Source: Duncaniella sp.
Lineage (GTDB): Bacteria > Bacteroidota > Bacteroidia > Bacteroidales > Muribaculaceae
Reading direction: 5' to 3'
Length of the DNA stretch: 64,000 bases
Assembly: GCA_023664955.1 (NCBI GenBank)
Contig: JAMPEV010000001.1
Span: 87,721-151,720, forward strand
Of this stretch, positions 37,702-46,573 are shown piece by piece. Made by a program: the position numbers and the translations under genes. The first letter of the stretch is position 1, and the number at the start of each line of letters is the position of its first letter. The notes below the pieces were generated by a model. It was not told where the DNA came from, did no database searches, and saw nothing but the letters and a program-made list of their open reading frames with translations.

Positions 37702-40545
37702 ATGAGAAAAGGTTTAAGATTACTGGCACTCCCACTTTTAGTGGCTATGCTGCTTCTGCCGGGCTTTGTCAAAGCTCAGGCTCAAAACCCGATGCTTCAA
37801 CCTCTACCAGTTGACTCTGCCGTCAGAGTAGGCAAGCTGCCTAACGGGCTTACTTACTACATTCGTCACAATGAATACCCTAAAGGACAAGCCGATTTCT
37901 ACATTGCCCAAAATGTAGGCTCTATCCTTGAAACTGATGAACAAAGCGGTCTGGCCCACTTCTTGGAACACATGTGCTTTAATGGCACCACCAACTTCCC
38001 GGGAAGTTCTCTTCGCGATTGGCTTGAAACAGTTGGCGTGAAATTTGGAGCCAACCTCAACGCATATACAGATGTGGATGAGACCGTCTATAACATCAGC
38101 AATGTCCCCATAGCCCGTGAAAGCGTGCAGGACTCATGTTTGCTGATTCTCCACGACTGGGCAAACGACCTTACCCTCGACCCACAGGAAATCGATAAGG
38201 AGCGTGGTGTGATACATGAAGAATGGCGCAAGGACAATGTGGGACAACGTCGCATCCTAAATAATATCCTCACCGATATATATCCCACCTCTAAGTATGC
38301 TCACAGAATGCCGATTGGCTCAATCGATGTAATCGACAATTTCCCCTTTCAGGCCATCCGCGACTATTACGAAATGTGGTATCGTCCCGACCAACAGGCT
38401 ATCGTGGTAGTGGGTGACATCGATGTTGACCGCATTGAGAACAAAATCAAAGAGATGTTCTCAAGCATCGAGATGCCAGCCAATGCCCCTGAGCGTAAAT
38501 ACGAACCTGTCCCAGACCATAAGGGTACACTTTACGGCATAGGTTCTGACCCGGAGCAACAAACCCTCATGGCTCAGATCAACTTCCTATCGGATGTAAT
38601 GCCCAAAGAGATGAAAAACACTCAGGCTTATTATATTCAGAGCTATATCGAGTCAATGATTGCTTCCATGCTTGATAACCGTCTCGACGAAATTTCATCG
38701 AAACCCGACGCTCCATTCGCAGGCGCAGCTGTAATGTTTGGTGGATACTTGCTGTCACGCAAAACAAAGGATGCCATGAGCGGCATGGTGATTGCCCACG
38801 GAAATGACATAGTAGAACCACTGAAGGCCCTATACCGTGAAATCCTCCGCGCCCAGCGTGGCGGTTTCACTGCCTCTGAATATGATCGCGCACGCAACGA
38901 GTATATATCATCCTTTGAAAAAGCCTATAACAACCGCGGCACTCGCGAAAACGGCTCATACGTGAAAGAATATGTTAAAAATTTCACCGATGGCGAGCCA
39001 ATTCCGGGACTTGAACTCGAATGGCCGATGATGCAACAACTTGCGATGGCTCTTCCTGTACAAGTAATAAATCAAGTAATGTCGCAAGCTGTGACACCCG
39101 ACAATCGTGTGATATTAGTATTCTCACCGGAAAGCGAAGGTATCACGGTTCCCACCAAGGAGATTATAGAAACCGGTCTCGCTGCCATCGATGCTGAAAA
39201 CATCGAAGCATTTGTCGATGAGGTCAAGTCGGAACCTCTTATCCCCACTGAGCCCACCCCCGGCACTATCACCTCGACAGTCGAAAATGCCAAGTGGGGC
39301 ATCACTGAATGGAGTCTCTCTAATGGGGCTAAGGTAATCGTCAAACCCACCAAATTTAAAGAGGATGAAATTTTCATGCAGGCCTACGCACGAGGCGGAT
39401 ATGCCGATTATCCTGAAGAATATACAAATACCATCCTTACCCTCCCCATTTCAATGAGCAAGATGGGTCTTGGCTCATATACCAACACCGACCTCACAAA
39501 GTACACCGCCGGCTAGCAAGCTTCAATCAATGTCGGCTTCAACCCATATAGCCGCTTATTAGTTGGTCAAAGCACACCTAAGGACCTTCCAACTTTAATG
39601 GAACTCCTCTACATGACTTTCAAGGATATCCAATTCACAGCCGAAGAGTTTGATGCCCTTCAGAAAACATATAGCGGCTTCCTCGCCAATCAGGAGAAGA
39701 GTCCTGAATATCTCTCAGAGAAGTTCAAAGACCAGTCTCTCTACACGTCTCCATTCAAGGGAGCTCCCACATCTGAGGCTATCCTTGGCGCATCACGTGA
39801 GCAGACCATCAAACTTGCCCACGACATGACCGACAATGCAGCTGACTTTACTTTCATCTTTGTCGGAAATGTGACACCTGAAACCCTGAAACCGATGGTG
39901 GAGAAGTATATCGCTTCACTTCCCGGTAATCCCGCCACAGCAGCTAAGGCCATAAAGGATTTCAATCCCGGTTTTTTCATCAAGGAAGGTAATGGCACTG
40001 ACACGTTCACCACTCCGATGACCACACCCCAAACCTTCGTCGGCATCTATGAGACCGGAGCCGGTGAATTTAACATGAAGAATGCACAGCTCAACTCTGT
40101 TGCAGCCCAGATTCTCACTAACCGTCTTATAAAGACTGTGCGCGAAGAGATGGGTGCTGTTTACTCAATTGCAGCAGGAGGAAGCGCGTCTGCCGTGGGA
40201 CCGGAAACCTTCTCTATCAGCAGCGAGTTCCCCATGAAGCCGGAAATGAAGGAAGAAGTTCTCACATTCATCAAAAATGAACTCAAGGATATGGAGACAA
40301 ATATCACTGATGCTGAGCTTAGTCCCATCAAGGAATACATGGTGAAAGCCTACGCAGAGAATATGGAAAGAAACGTATTTTGGCTCAGCGGTATTCTCAC
40401 TGAAGTTGTCACCGGAGTCGACACTTTCCACGGAAATTCCGATTCTATGAACTCTATTACCCCTCAGGACGTTATGGATTTCATGAAGAGCCTTAACGCA
40501 CAGAATAATTACCGTATAGTGATTCTTGATCCAGAAACCAATTAA
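37702..40545 (+). pseudogene. M16 family zinc peptidase with one in-frame amber codon
   Basis: The full frame would encode 947 residues, a typical two-module PqqL-like periplasmic M16 peptidase. A signal peptide (about 1-26) leads to the inverted zinc motif HFLEH (86-90) with downstream ERGVIHEEWR. Module two resumes with WSLSNGAKVIVKPTKFKEDE. After SYTNTDLTKYTAG the codon at 39514-39516 is TAG, and the same frame continues as QASINVGFNPYSRLLVGQ to the end, with normal codon use and no other stop. Family context suggests a Lys or similar at this position; AAG to TAG is one change. The truncated product (604 residues) keeps the catalytic module but loses most of the second one. It could be a recent nonsense mutation, a sequencing error or suppressed. 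Confidence 0.85.
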
Positions 40546-40559
40546 AAACTCCCAATAAA

Positions 40560-41660
40560 ATGAAGAAATCAACTTTAACTCTCCTTGTTGCAGCCTCTGT
40601 GCCATTCTTGGCTTCAGCCGATGTTACAGTAAAATTTCCCGCCGGTGAAGGTAATGGCACTTACGCTGTCCAGCAAATGCTCATCAGCGATGTAGTAAAA
40701 CCTCGCGCAGAGCGTCCAGAACTCACCGTTGACTCTGTTAAGGCCGCCAACAGTGTGATGACATTCCAGCAGCTCACCACCGGCCCGGCACAGTGCATCA
40801 TCCCAATCGAAGACCGCAAATCTATCCGTCTTTTCACTGAACCCGGCATGGACCTCAACGTCGTAGTCACATCAATGCAACCGCTTGATTACACCGTGAC
40901 CGGCAGCGAATTGATGGAAGGCATTATGACCATCAACAATAAGACCGGTGAGATTTCTAAGCAATATTCTACACTCTCCAAAGCTGAACCTCGCGACGAA
41001 AAAGCTATGGAAGCTCTTCTTGATGATTATAATAAATACTTGACTGACTATATCGCCAATAACGCCACCAATCCCGCAAGCCTCTACGCCGCCCTCCAGA
41101 TTAGCGACAAGGAGCTTTTCCTCAACACCGTTGAAGGGATGGGCGATGATATTTCAGAATCTCCCCTCTACCCCATTTTGAACACTCAGAAGGAGTCAAC
41201 ACAGAAGCGTCTCGAAGCTGACAAGCAGCGTGAGGAACTCGCTTCCGGCAATCACGATGCCCCCGCTTTCACCCTTAAGGACCTTGACGGAAAGGATGTA
41301 AGCGTGTCTGACTTCAAGGGGAAATGGGTAATCCTCGATTTCTGGGGCACATGGTGTCCTTGGTGTATAAAGGGTTTCCCGAAACTTAAGGAAACCTACG
41401 CTTCTCTCAAGGATAGACTTGAAGTAATAGGTATTGACTGCCGCGAAAGCGAGGATGCTTGGCGCAAGGGCGTGGTAAAGTATGAACTCCCCTGGATTAA
41501 TGTCTACAATCCTGACAGTTCTAACCTCCTCAATGATTACCACGTTCAGGGCTTCCCTACTAAGGTTATAATCAATCCCGAAGGTAAAATCGTCAACATC
41601 ACCGTGGGTGAAAATCCTGCGTTCTTCGACAAACTCGCTGAACTCATGAACGGGAAATAA
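40560..41660 (+). CDS. Periplasmic TlpA-like thiol-disulfide oxidoreductase
   Basis: 366 residues. A signal peptide (MKKSTLTLLVAASVPFLASA) precedes a Bacteroidetes-specific N-terminal beta-rich domain and a helical linker (about 21-230), then a thioredoxin fold with WGTWCPWC (Cys266 and Cys269) and the cis-Pro loop VQGFPTKVIINPEG. It is likely a periplasmic disulfide reductase or oxidase. It lies 14 bp after the M16 gene and is probably cotranscribed; a strong terminator follows. Confidence 0.9.
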   Translation: MKKSTLTLLVAASVPFLASADVTVKFPAGEGNGTYAVQQMLISDVVKPRAERPELTVDSVKAANSVMTFQQLTTGPAQCIIPIEDRKSIRLFTEPGMDLNVVVTSMQPLDYTVTGSELMEGIMTINNKTGEISKQYSTLSKAEPRDEKAMEALLDDYNKYLTDYIANNATNPASLYAALQISDKELFLNTVEGMGDDISESPLYPILNTQKESTQKRLEADKQREELASGNHDAPAFTLKDLDGKDVSVSDFKGKWVILDFWGTWCPWCIKGFPKLKETYASLKDRLEVIGIDCRESEDAWRKGVVKYELPWINVYNPDSSNLLNDYHVQGFPTKVIINPEGKIVNITVGENPAFFDKLAELMNGK

Positions 41661-41693
41661 TCCCTTCCGGGAATAATAGTCCATAAAAATTAG

Positions 41694-41733
41694 AACTGGC
41701 TCAAGTTTCTCAAGAAATTTGAGCCAGTTTTTA
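41694..41733 (+). terminator. Terminator after the TlpA-like gene
   Basis: AACTGGCTCAA (41694-41704) pairs with TTGAGCCAGTT (41719-41729), followed by five T. It isolates the polysaccharide locus from upstream transcription. Confidence 0.88.
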
Positions 41734-41913
41734 ATTGTCGGATTCTCCATAAGCAACTTTACAGTGAACGGAATCCATTTGGAGTGGGGGTGTGCGTACA
41801 CCCTGGTGCAGCGCAATGCGATTAAAATAAGCTATTCCAGCAGAGCCCCGGAGCGGCGATGTTGTGCTGATGGAAATTCCCTCCTCGACCAGCAGCGAGT
41901 AGGCATCAAAAAA
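41734..41913. other. Non-coding interval before the invertible segment
   Basis: No supported gene. The base composition is more GC-rich than in the adjacent invertible segment and may contain debris of an older gene. If the promoter segment were inverted, transcription would enter this interval on the minus strand. Confidence 0.5.
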
Positions 41914-41938
41914 ATACTTCTCTTAGTAGGAGAAGTAC
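41914..41938 (+). repeat. Left inverted repeat of the promoter switch
   Basis: 25 bp whose reverse complement matches 42124-42148 at 24 of 25 positions. Internally it is a quasi-palindrome, TACTTCTC - 7 bp - GAGAAGTA, with asymmetric spacer TTAGTAG, the layout of a tyrosine recombinase crossover site. Confidence 0.9.
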
Positions 41939-42031
41939 TATACTCATTTTGCTATTTATAACTAATTGGTTATCAATATAATATAAACCGCTGGATTCAT
42001 CGATTATTTTACATATGTTTTACATTGTGTT

Positions 42032-42048
42032 AAAATGTTGAACATTTT
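42032..42048. promoter_or_regulatory. Palindrome inside the invertible segment
   Basis: AAAATGTT-G-AACATTTT is a perfect 8-bp inverted repeat around one base, centred 44 bp upstream of the -33 box. It has the size of a dimeric activator or repressor site and would move together with the promoter. Confidence 0.4.
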
Positions 42049-42083
42049 TGACTTATGGATGTTAATTTTTGTAGACATAAACT

Positions 42084-42114
42084 TTTGGTGGTTAGGATAT
42101 ATTTTGTACTTTTG
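42084..42114 (+). promoter_or_regulatory. Promoter of the polysaccharide locus
   Basis: TTTG (42084-42087), a 19-bp spacer and TACTTTTG (42107-42114) match the Bacteroidota consensus exactly. Transcription should start around 42121, at the inner edge of the right inverted repeat, 57 nt before the upxY ATG. Confidence 0.9.
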
Positions 42115-42123
42115 CTTCTGAAT

Positions 42124-42148
42124 GTACTTCTCCTACTAAGAGATGTAT
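42124..42148 (+). repeat. Right inverted repeat of the promoter switch
   Basis: The partner of 41914-41938, differing at one base: the distal arm reads GAGATGTA instead of GAGAAGTA. It lies between the promoter and upxY, so the transcript start region keeps the repeat sequence. Confidence 0.9.
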
Positions 42149-42177
42149 GTATTTATAGCGCCACCTTACTCTTGTAA

Positions 42178-42789
42178 ATGGGTGTATATAAGGAAATAAG
42201 CGATTCATCTGCGACAGCGACCCACAACGCTGACGACGCCGTAGGCGTATCCGATGCCCATTGGTATATCGCTATCGTCAACAATCGTTCCGAACGTACA
42301 AACGCCGAACGACTCACCAAAGCCGGCATCGAAAACTATGTCCCCGTACAGGAGGAGCTTCACCTCTGGAACAATGGCAAGAAAGTCCGGATCGAAAGAG
42401 TGATGATCCCCTCAAAGATTTTCATCCGCTGCACCGAGCGCCAAAGGCGCGAGATTGTGAAGCTCCCATTCATCTTCCGCTTCATGACTAACAAAGCCGG
42501 AGAGTCGCGCAACTCCCTCAGCAAACCGCTTGCCATCGTCCCCGCCCACGAAATCGACCAGCTGAAATTTATGCTTGGAGTACCCGACGCAAATGTGTCC
42601 TTCACCGACCGGTTTGTCAAAGGAGAGAAGGTCGAAGTGAGACGCGGTCCCTTCAAAGGACTCACCGGAGTGGTGCTGGAAGATACAACCAGCGGAACGA
42701 GCCACCTATTCATCAACATTGACTTTCTCGGAAGCGCATACGTGAAAATCAACCCAAAGGACGTGACCCCGTGCCAATCTAAAGTTTGA
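42178..42789 (+). CDS. UpxY-type NusG-like antiterminator
   Basis: 203 residues. After a non-conserved leader of about 25 residues comes a NusG N-terminal domain (HWYIAIVNNRSERTNAERLT, GIENYVPVQEELHLWNNGKK, VMIPSKIFIRC). The C-terminal part has a KOW domain (about 143-195: VKGEKVEVRRGPFKGLTGVV). Bacteroides UpxY proteins head capsule loci and prevent premature termination in their own long untranslated or operon transcript. Here it is the first gene after the invertible promoter, consistent with that role. Confidence 0.92.
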   Translation: MGVYKEISDSSATATHNADDAVGVSDAHWYIAIVNNRSERTNAERLTKAGIENYVPVQEELHLWNNGKKVRIERVMIPSKIFIRCTERQRREIVKLPFIFRFMTNKAGESRNSLSKPLAIVPAHEIDQLKFMLGVPDANVSFTDRFVKGEKVEVRRGPFKGLTGVVLEDTTSGTSHLFINIDFLGSAYVKINPKDVTPCQSKV

Positions 42790-42793
42790 CCAG

Positions 42794-43687
42794 ATGACAC
42801 CATCACCGGCTATATCACATACCGCCACCTCCATTATCCCTGCCGATAGCATTGACTATCGCGACGTAGAGGAAATATGCGCCTACCAGCAGCTGATTTG
42901 CAAAATTTACGAGTGTGAGGGTGGATTCAATCTCCCTCCCACGGTCACCCCAACCACCTTGGAGGTGAGCCGGCAAGCTAAAATATGGCTCCTCAAGGTA
43001 AAGTCATTGATCGAAAATATTCTCAATGCACCCTCCTATAATCCCACACTTCGTAACGTAGCTTCTACCCCCAATTTATCATACATCCCTCAGCTCCTCA
43101 GCGGATACGGTCTCCTCTACTATATCGCTTACTCCATGCACTGTAGCGACTATATCCGCTCTGTAAAGCTCCGCACATTCGACCTCTGGCAGCGTGGTAC
43201 CAAGTCAATCTCCCCGACAGATGCAATCCTGCTTCTCCTCTCCGTAGCCGACCGTGACATCGCCACCCTCAAAACGCGATATGCGGATTTCGTCATCGAC
43301 ACAATTCTCTCCTGGATCAACGAGCTCGTCAAAAATGGCTCTTTCCAAAACACGTCATTGTCAGAAACCTACAAGCGTCTCACCTACCTCCTCAACGCAG
43401 AGTTGCACCCCTATATGAGCGACCGTGAAGAGAATCGCACCAAAGCACGGTGGATCAGCACCCACCTCCTCACCGACCAAGAGGCCGACCGTCTCGACAC
43501 CCCCACCCTCCGGGCCTACGCCGCCTTCATCGACGCCATCCCATTCAACGGACGCCGGAAACGCGACCTCAACCAATCAATCTTTACTCACCTCCTCACC
43601 ATCCTCGCCTCACGTCGCGACACCCACCCCCTCCTCACCCAAGCCATCCACCTCACCCTCCACCGCCTCTCCACCCTCCAACTGTAG
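42794..43687 (+). CDS. Unknown protein in the UpxZ position
   Basis: 297 residues, no signal peptide or membrane segment, predicted mostly helical. It follows upxY by 4 bp, the place where Bacteroides encodes UpxZ, an inhibitor of other UpxY proteins, but it is nearly twice as long as UpxZ and I see no convincing sequence match. Segments such as LLSGYGLLYYIAYSMHCSDY and SPTDAILLLLSVADRD are hydrophobic helices. The last 250 bp are strikingly C-rich on the plus strand, encoding many Thr, Leu, His and Pro. A regulatory role is inferred from position only. Confidence 0.75.
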   Translation: MTPSPAISHTATSIIPADSIDYRDVEEICAYQQLICKIYECEGGFNLPPTVTPTTLEVSRQAKIWLLKVKSLIENILNAPSYNPTLRNVASTPNLSYIPQLLSGYGLLYYIAYSMHCSDYIRSVKLRTFDLWQRGTKSISPTDAILLLLSVADRDIATLKTRYADFVIDTILSWINELVKNGSFQNTSLSETYKRLTYLLNAELHPYMSDREENRTKARWISTHLLTDQEADRLDTPTLRAYAAFIDAIPFNGRRKRDLNQSIFTHLLTILASRRDTHPLLTQAIHLTLHRLSTLQL

Positions 43688-43707
43688 GGACGCACCATGG
43701 TGCGTCC
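43688..43707. repeat. REP-like palindrome, copy 1
   Basis: A perfect 20-bp palindrome, GGACGCACCATGGTGCGTCC, preceded by TGTAG and followed by TCCCGGAATC. It lies 1 bp after the stop codon region of the preceding gene and 43 bp before the flippase start. Related copies occur at 53263 and 53337. Confidence 0.85.
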
Positions 43708-43750
43708 TCCCGGAATCGGGGCCGCCGAAACCTCAAAAATCCATTGATCC

Positions 43751-45283
43751 ATGCCCTCATCCGACAATAAACGTATAGCCAAAAACACACTCTTCCTCTA
43801 CTTCAGAATGCTCCTGATAATGGCGGTAACCCTCTACACCTCACGTGTAGTCCTCAACCAACTCGGAGTAGTGGATTACGGAATTCTAAACGTAGTCGGA
43901 AGCATCGTTTCGATGCTTGCTTTCCTTAATGGCTCAATGAGTCTTGCCGCGCAGAGATTTTTTGCCGTAGACATAGGGAGAAAAGACTTTATCCATCTTA
44001 GAGAAACATTTAGTATGGTAATAAATATACATGCGTTCATAGCTATTATTACCTTAATCCTTGCCGAAACCATTGGATTATGGCTGGTAGATAGGTACCT
44101 CAACATCCCAGACGGAAGCCTTGGCGCTGCAAAAATTGTATACCACTTCGCCATAATACAGACCGTCATTGGCATCCTTACCGTGCCTCTATCATCTCTT
44201 GTGACTGCCTTTGAAAACATGAAAATTTATGCCTATCTATCAATAGTGGAAGCCGGTTTTAAACTTTTAGTTGCATTTCTACTATCATGGATTCTCTATA
44301 ACAAACTCATTCTATATGCTGCATTAGGCACAGGAGTATGTCTAACCATATTTTTGATATGGATAATTTACTGTGTATATAAATATCCTAATTGCCGATA
44401 CTCTTTCATCTGGGATAGCTACATGTTCAAGGAACTTTTTTCATTTTCCGGATGGCAAACTCTTGGCACCTTAACATGGCTTCTTAGGACACAGGGTATC
44501 AATTTTATAATAAACATCTTTTTTGGACCGGTCCTAAACACTGCACGTGGAATCGCAGTACAAGTTAATGCAGCAATAATGCAGGTCGTCACAAACTTCC
44601 AAATGGCATCCAACCCCCAAATTACCAAATACTTTGCCAAAGGTGAAAAAGAAGCTATGTATACTCTTATCCTTCGCAGCTCCAAATTTTCATATCTTCT
44701 GATGTTTATAATCGCCTTACCAGTAACATTTAAAGCAGAACAAATACTTTACTTATGGCTCGGTCAAGTGCCTGATTATAGCGTCATGTTTCTTCGGCTC
44801 ATGATTGTCTGTACCTTATCTGAACTTCTTTCAGGCACAATGGTATATGGAGCATTAGCTTCGGGGAAGGTTAAAGAATATCAATCGTGGATTTGTTCCA
44901 TCTTGATACTTGAGGTTATTTTCGTTTATTTGGCCTATAAAGTCGGATTCCCTCCACAATCGGCTTTCTACATCGAAATTGCGCTTTATTTAGTAGCACT
45001 TATTGCACGGTTATTCATAGTGCATAAATTAATTGGATTGCCAATTTCAAGCTATAGCCATCAAGTTTTATTTCGGGAATTTAGCGTTACTCTCTCTTCC
45101 GTTATTCTCATATATTTCATAGAGCTGCTATTCAAAAATGACCAAATAACATCTTTAATTTGCTTCATTATACTGGCATGGCTATTATGCTCTACGATTT
45201 CCTATTTCCTTGGTTTGTCGTTGAACGAAAGAAAATGGATTAACAGCAAAGTATATTCCCTAATAATCAATAAAATAAAATGA
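43751..45283 (+). CDS. wzx: Polysaccharide flippase (Wzx/MATE-like)
   Basis: 510 residues with 12-14 hydrophobic segments and the Bacteroidales flippase start (RIAKNTLFLYFRMLLIMAVT, YTSRVVLNQLGVVDYGILNV). It should move lipid-linked repeat units across the inner membrane. Its stop overlaps the next start by 4 bp (ATGA). It is the first structural gene of the locus. Confidence 0.9.
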   Translation: MPSSDNKRIAKNTLFLYFRMLLIMAVTLYTSRVVLNQLGVVDYGILNVVGSIVSMLAFLNGSMSLAAQRFFAVDIGRKDFIHLRETFSMVINIHAFIAIITLILAETIGLWLVDRYLNIPDGSLGAAKIVYHFAIIQTVIGILTVPLSSLVTAFENMKIYAYLSIVEAGFKLLVAFLLSWILYNKLILYAALGTGVCLTIFLIWIIYCVYKYPNCRYSFIWDSYMFKELFSFSGWQTLGTLTWLLRTQGINFIINIFFGPVLNTARGIAVQVNAAIMQVVTNFQMASNPQITKYFAKGEKEAMYTLILRSSKFSYLLMFIIALPVTFKAEQILYLWLGQVPDYSVMFLRLMIVCTLSELLSGTMVYGALASGKVKEYQSWICSILILEVIFVYLAYKVGFPPQSAFYIEIALYLVALIARLFIVHKLIGLPISSYSHQVLFREFSVTLSSVILIYFIELLFKNDQITSLICFIILAWLLCSTISYFLGLSLNERKWINSKVYSLIINKIK

Positions 45284-46558
45284 AAGGTATAACAGTCACC
45301 AATATTACTAAATCAAAGGATGAAATAATTGTCAAATTCGAGGCTTCCGAAGATATGAAACGTTTCTTCAAATCACCTTATGAGTTCAGGACGTCATATT
45401 CTTCCTCAATTGTCGGTGTTCCAGATTCTATAGCTGTCATACCATTCATTTGTAATGTATTACCTATAATTTGGCTCAGTGATTCAACCCTTGAAGTAAA
45501 CGAAATCGACAAGGACTTCTACGAAAGTATTCCAAATTTTAAGATGGGTTATACTAAGATGTACCCAATGTTGAAATTCAAAGGTAATTATATTGCTAAT
45601 TCACTGTTTTCCAACATATTACCCCCCCCCACACGTAACACATAAAAAATCTTCAAATAGTTATAGCGCAGCTTTTTTCAGTGGTGGCGTAGATGCCTTT
45701 GCGACCTTGATAGCCCATGCCAAAGAAAAACCGATGTTAATAACTCTTTGGGGGTCAGATATCAAACTTGATGACCACAAGGGATGGGACATTGTAAAAA
45801 ATCACGCATTGAAAACAGCAAATGATTTTGGTTTAGAAGCGGTATTGGTTAAATCAAATTTCCGTGAATTTATAAACTACCGAGAGCTTTTCTCTCTCGT
45901 CAAGAATTCAGGCGATGAATGGTGGCACGGATTTCAACATGGTATTGGATTAATCGGACATGCGGCTCCATTAGTTTGGAATAGGGGATTAAAAAAAATC
46001 TACATTGCTTCCTCCTTCACTAAAAATGACCACGTAACTTGCGCGAGTGACCCGTCAATCGACAATTATGTGCGAATCGCCGGATGTCAGACCATCCACG
46101 ACCAATACGAGCACAGTCGACAAATTAAAGTTGATCATATCTGTGAGTATGTTGATAAAACAAAAACGCCGTTAAATCTGAGAGTGTGCTGGATTACGAG
46201 CGGTGGTGTAAATTGTTGCAAATGCGAGAAATGCCTTCGTACGATGTTTGAAATTTTTGGCTCAGGTCATGACCCTCTAAATTATGGCTTTAATTATAAT
46301 TTGAGTCATCTTAAAAAATCTAAGACGAGAGTACTTGACGGTTATAATTTTATCAACGAACCACTTTGGGCTGAAATCAAAGAAAGGTTTAACTCATCAC
46401 AGTCTTTGAAACTTCCAAAGGAAATTGAATGGATAAAAACATTAGATGTCAATCGAGCAAAAAATTCACCGTCTTATCGCTTTCACCGACATATCCAGTT
46501 CATAAGATCCTTGCCATTAAGAGTGATTCACAAGATAATACACGTATTAAAATCATAA
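45280..46558 (+). CDS. PP-loop enzyme gene split by a poly-C tract (OFF as sequenced)
   Basis: As sequenced, translation from 45280 stops at 45645 after 121 residues (ending NILPPPTRNT). The remainder of the protein lies in another frame from the C tract to 46558. With one C fewer, or two more, a single 425-residue protein results. Its middle has AAFFSGGVDAFATLI, the SGGxD pyrophosphatase P-loop of ExsB/QueC-like ATPases; later come WWHGFQHGIGLIGHAAPL and a Cys cluster NCCKCEKC that could bind zinc, as in QueC. The N-terminal domain (NVLPIIWLSDSTLEVNEIDK) is family-specific. Such genes occur in surface-glycan loci; the chemistry is unknown, perhaps ATP-dependent amidation or thiolation of a sugar or acid. 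Confidence 0.85.
45622..45630 (+). repeat. Poly-C tract (9 C) in coding sequence
   Basis: Nine consecutive C fill three Pro codons in the upstream frame. Eight or eleven C would join both halves of the gene. Tracts of this length are prone to slipped-strand length changes. Confidence 0.9.
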
Positions 46559-46573
46559 ATTCATTGACTAACA

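Larger units (their letters stand above)
41914..42148 (+). mobile_element. Invertible promoter segment (ON orientation as sequenced)
   Basis: A 235-bp segment bounded by 25-bp inverted repeats contains a consensus promoter reading toward upxY and no gene. In Bacteroides, capsule loci are switched by inversion of just such promoter segments upstream of an upxY gene. In the present orientation the locus should be transcribed; after inversion the promoter would face the terminator at 41694-41733. No recombinase gene lies in the window, so inversion would be carried out in trans. Confidence 0.85.

Noticed and set aside
39598-40545. Second, separate M16 gene starting at the internal ATG
   Set aside because: It would lack the start of module two; the frame runs unbroken through the amber codon from the first part.
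41196-41816. Minus-strand 206-codon frame
   Set aside because: It is antisense to the TlpA-like gene and crosses the terminator; it is a codon-bias shadow.
43425-43778. Pro/Ser/Thr-rich frames in the C-rich end of the 297-residue gene
   Set aside because: They are shadows of C-rich codons in another frame and run into the REP palindrome and flippase start.
45593-45645. Independent start for the second half of the PP-loop gene
   Set aside because: The only start there is a TTG inside the first half, and both halves together match one protein; slippage at poly-C explains the split.
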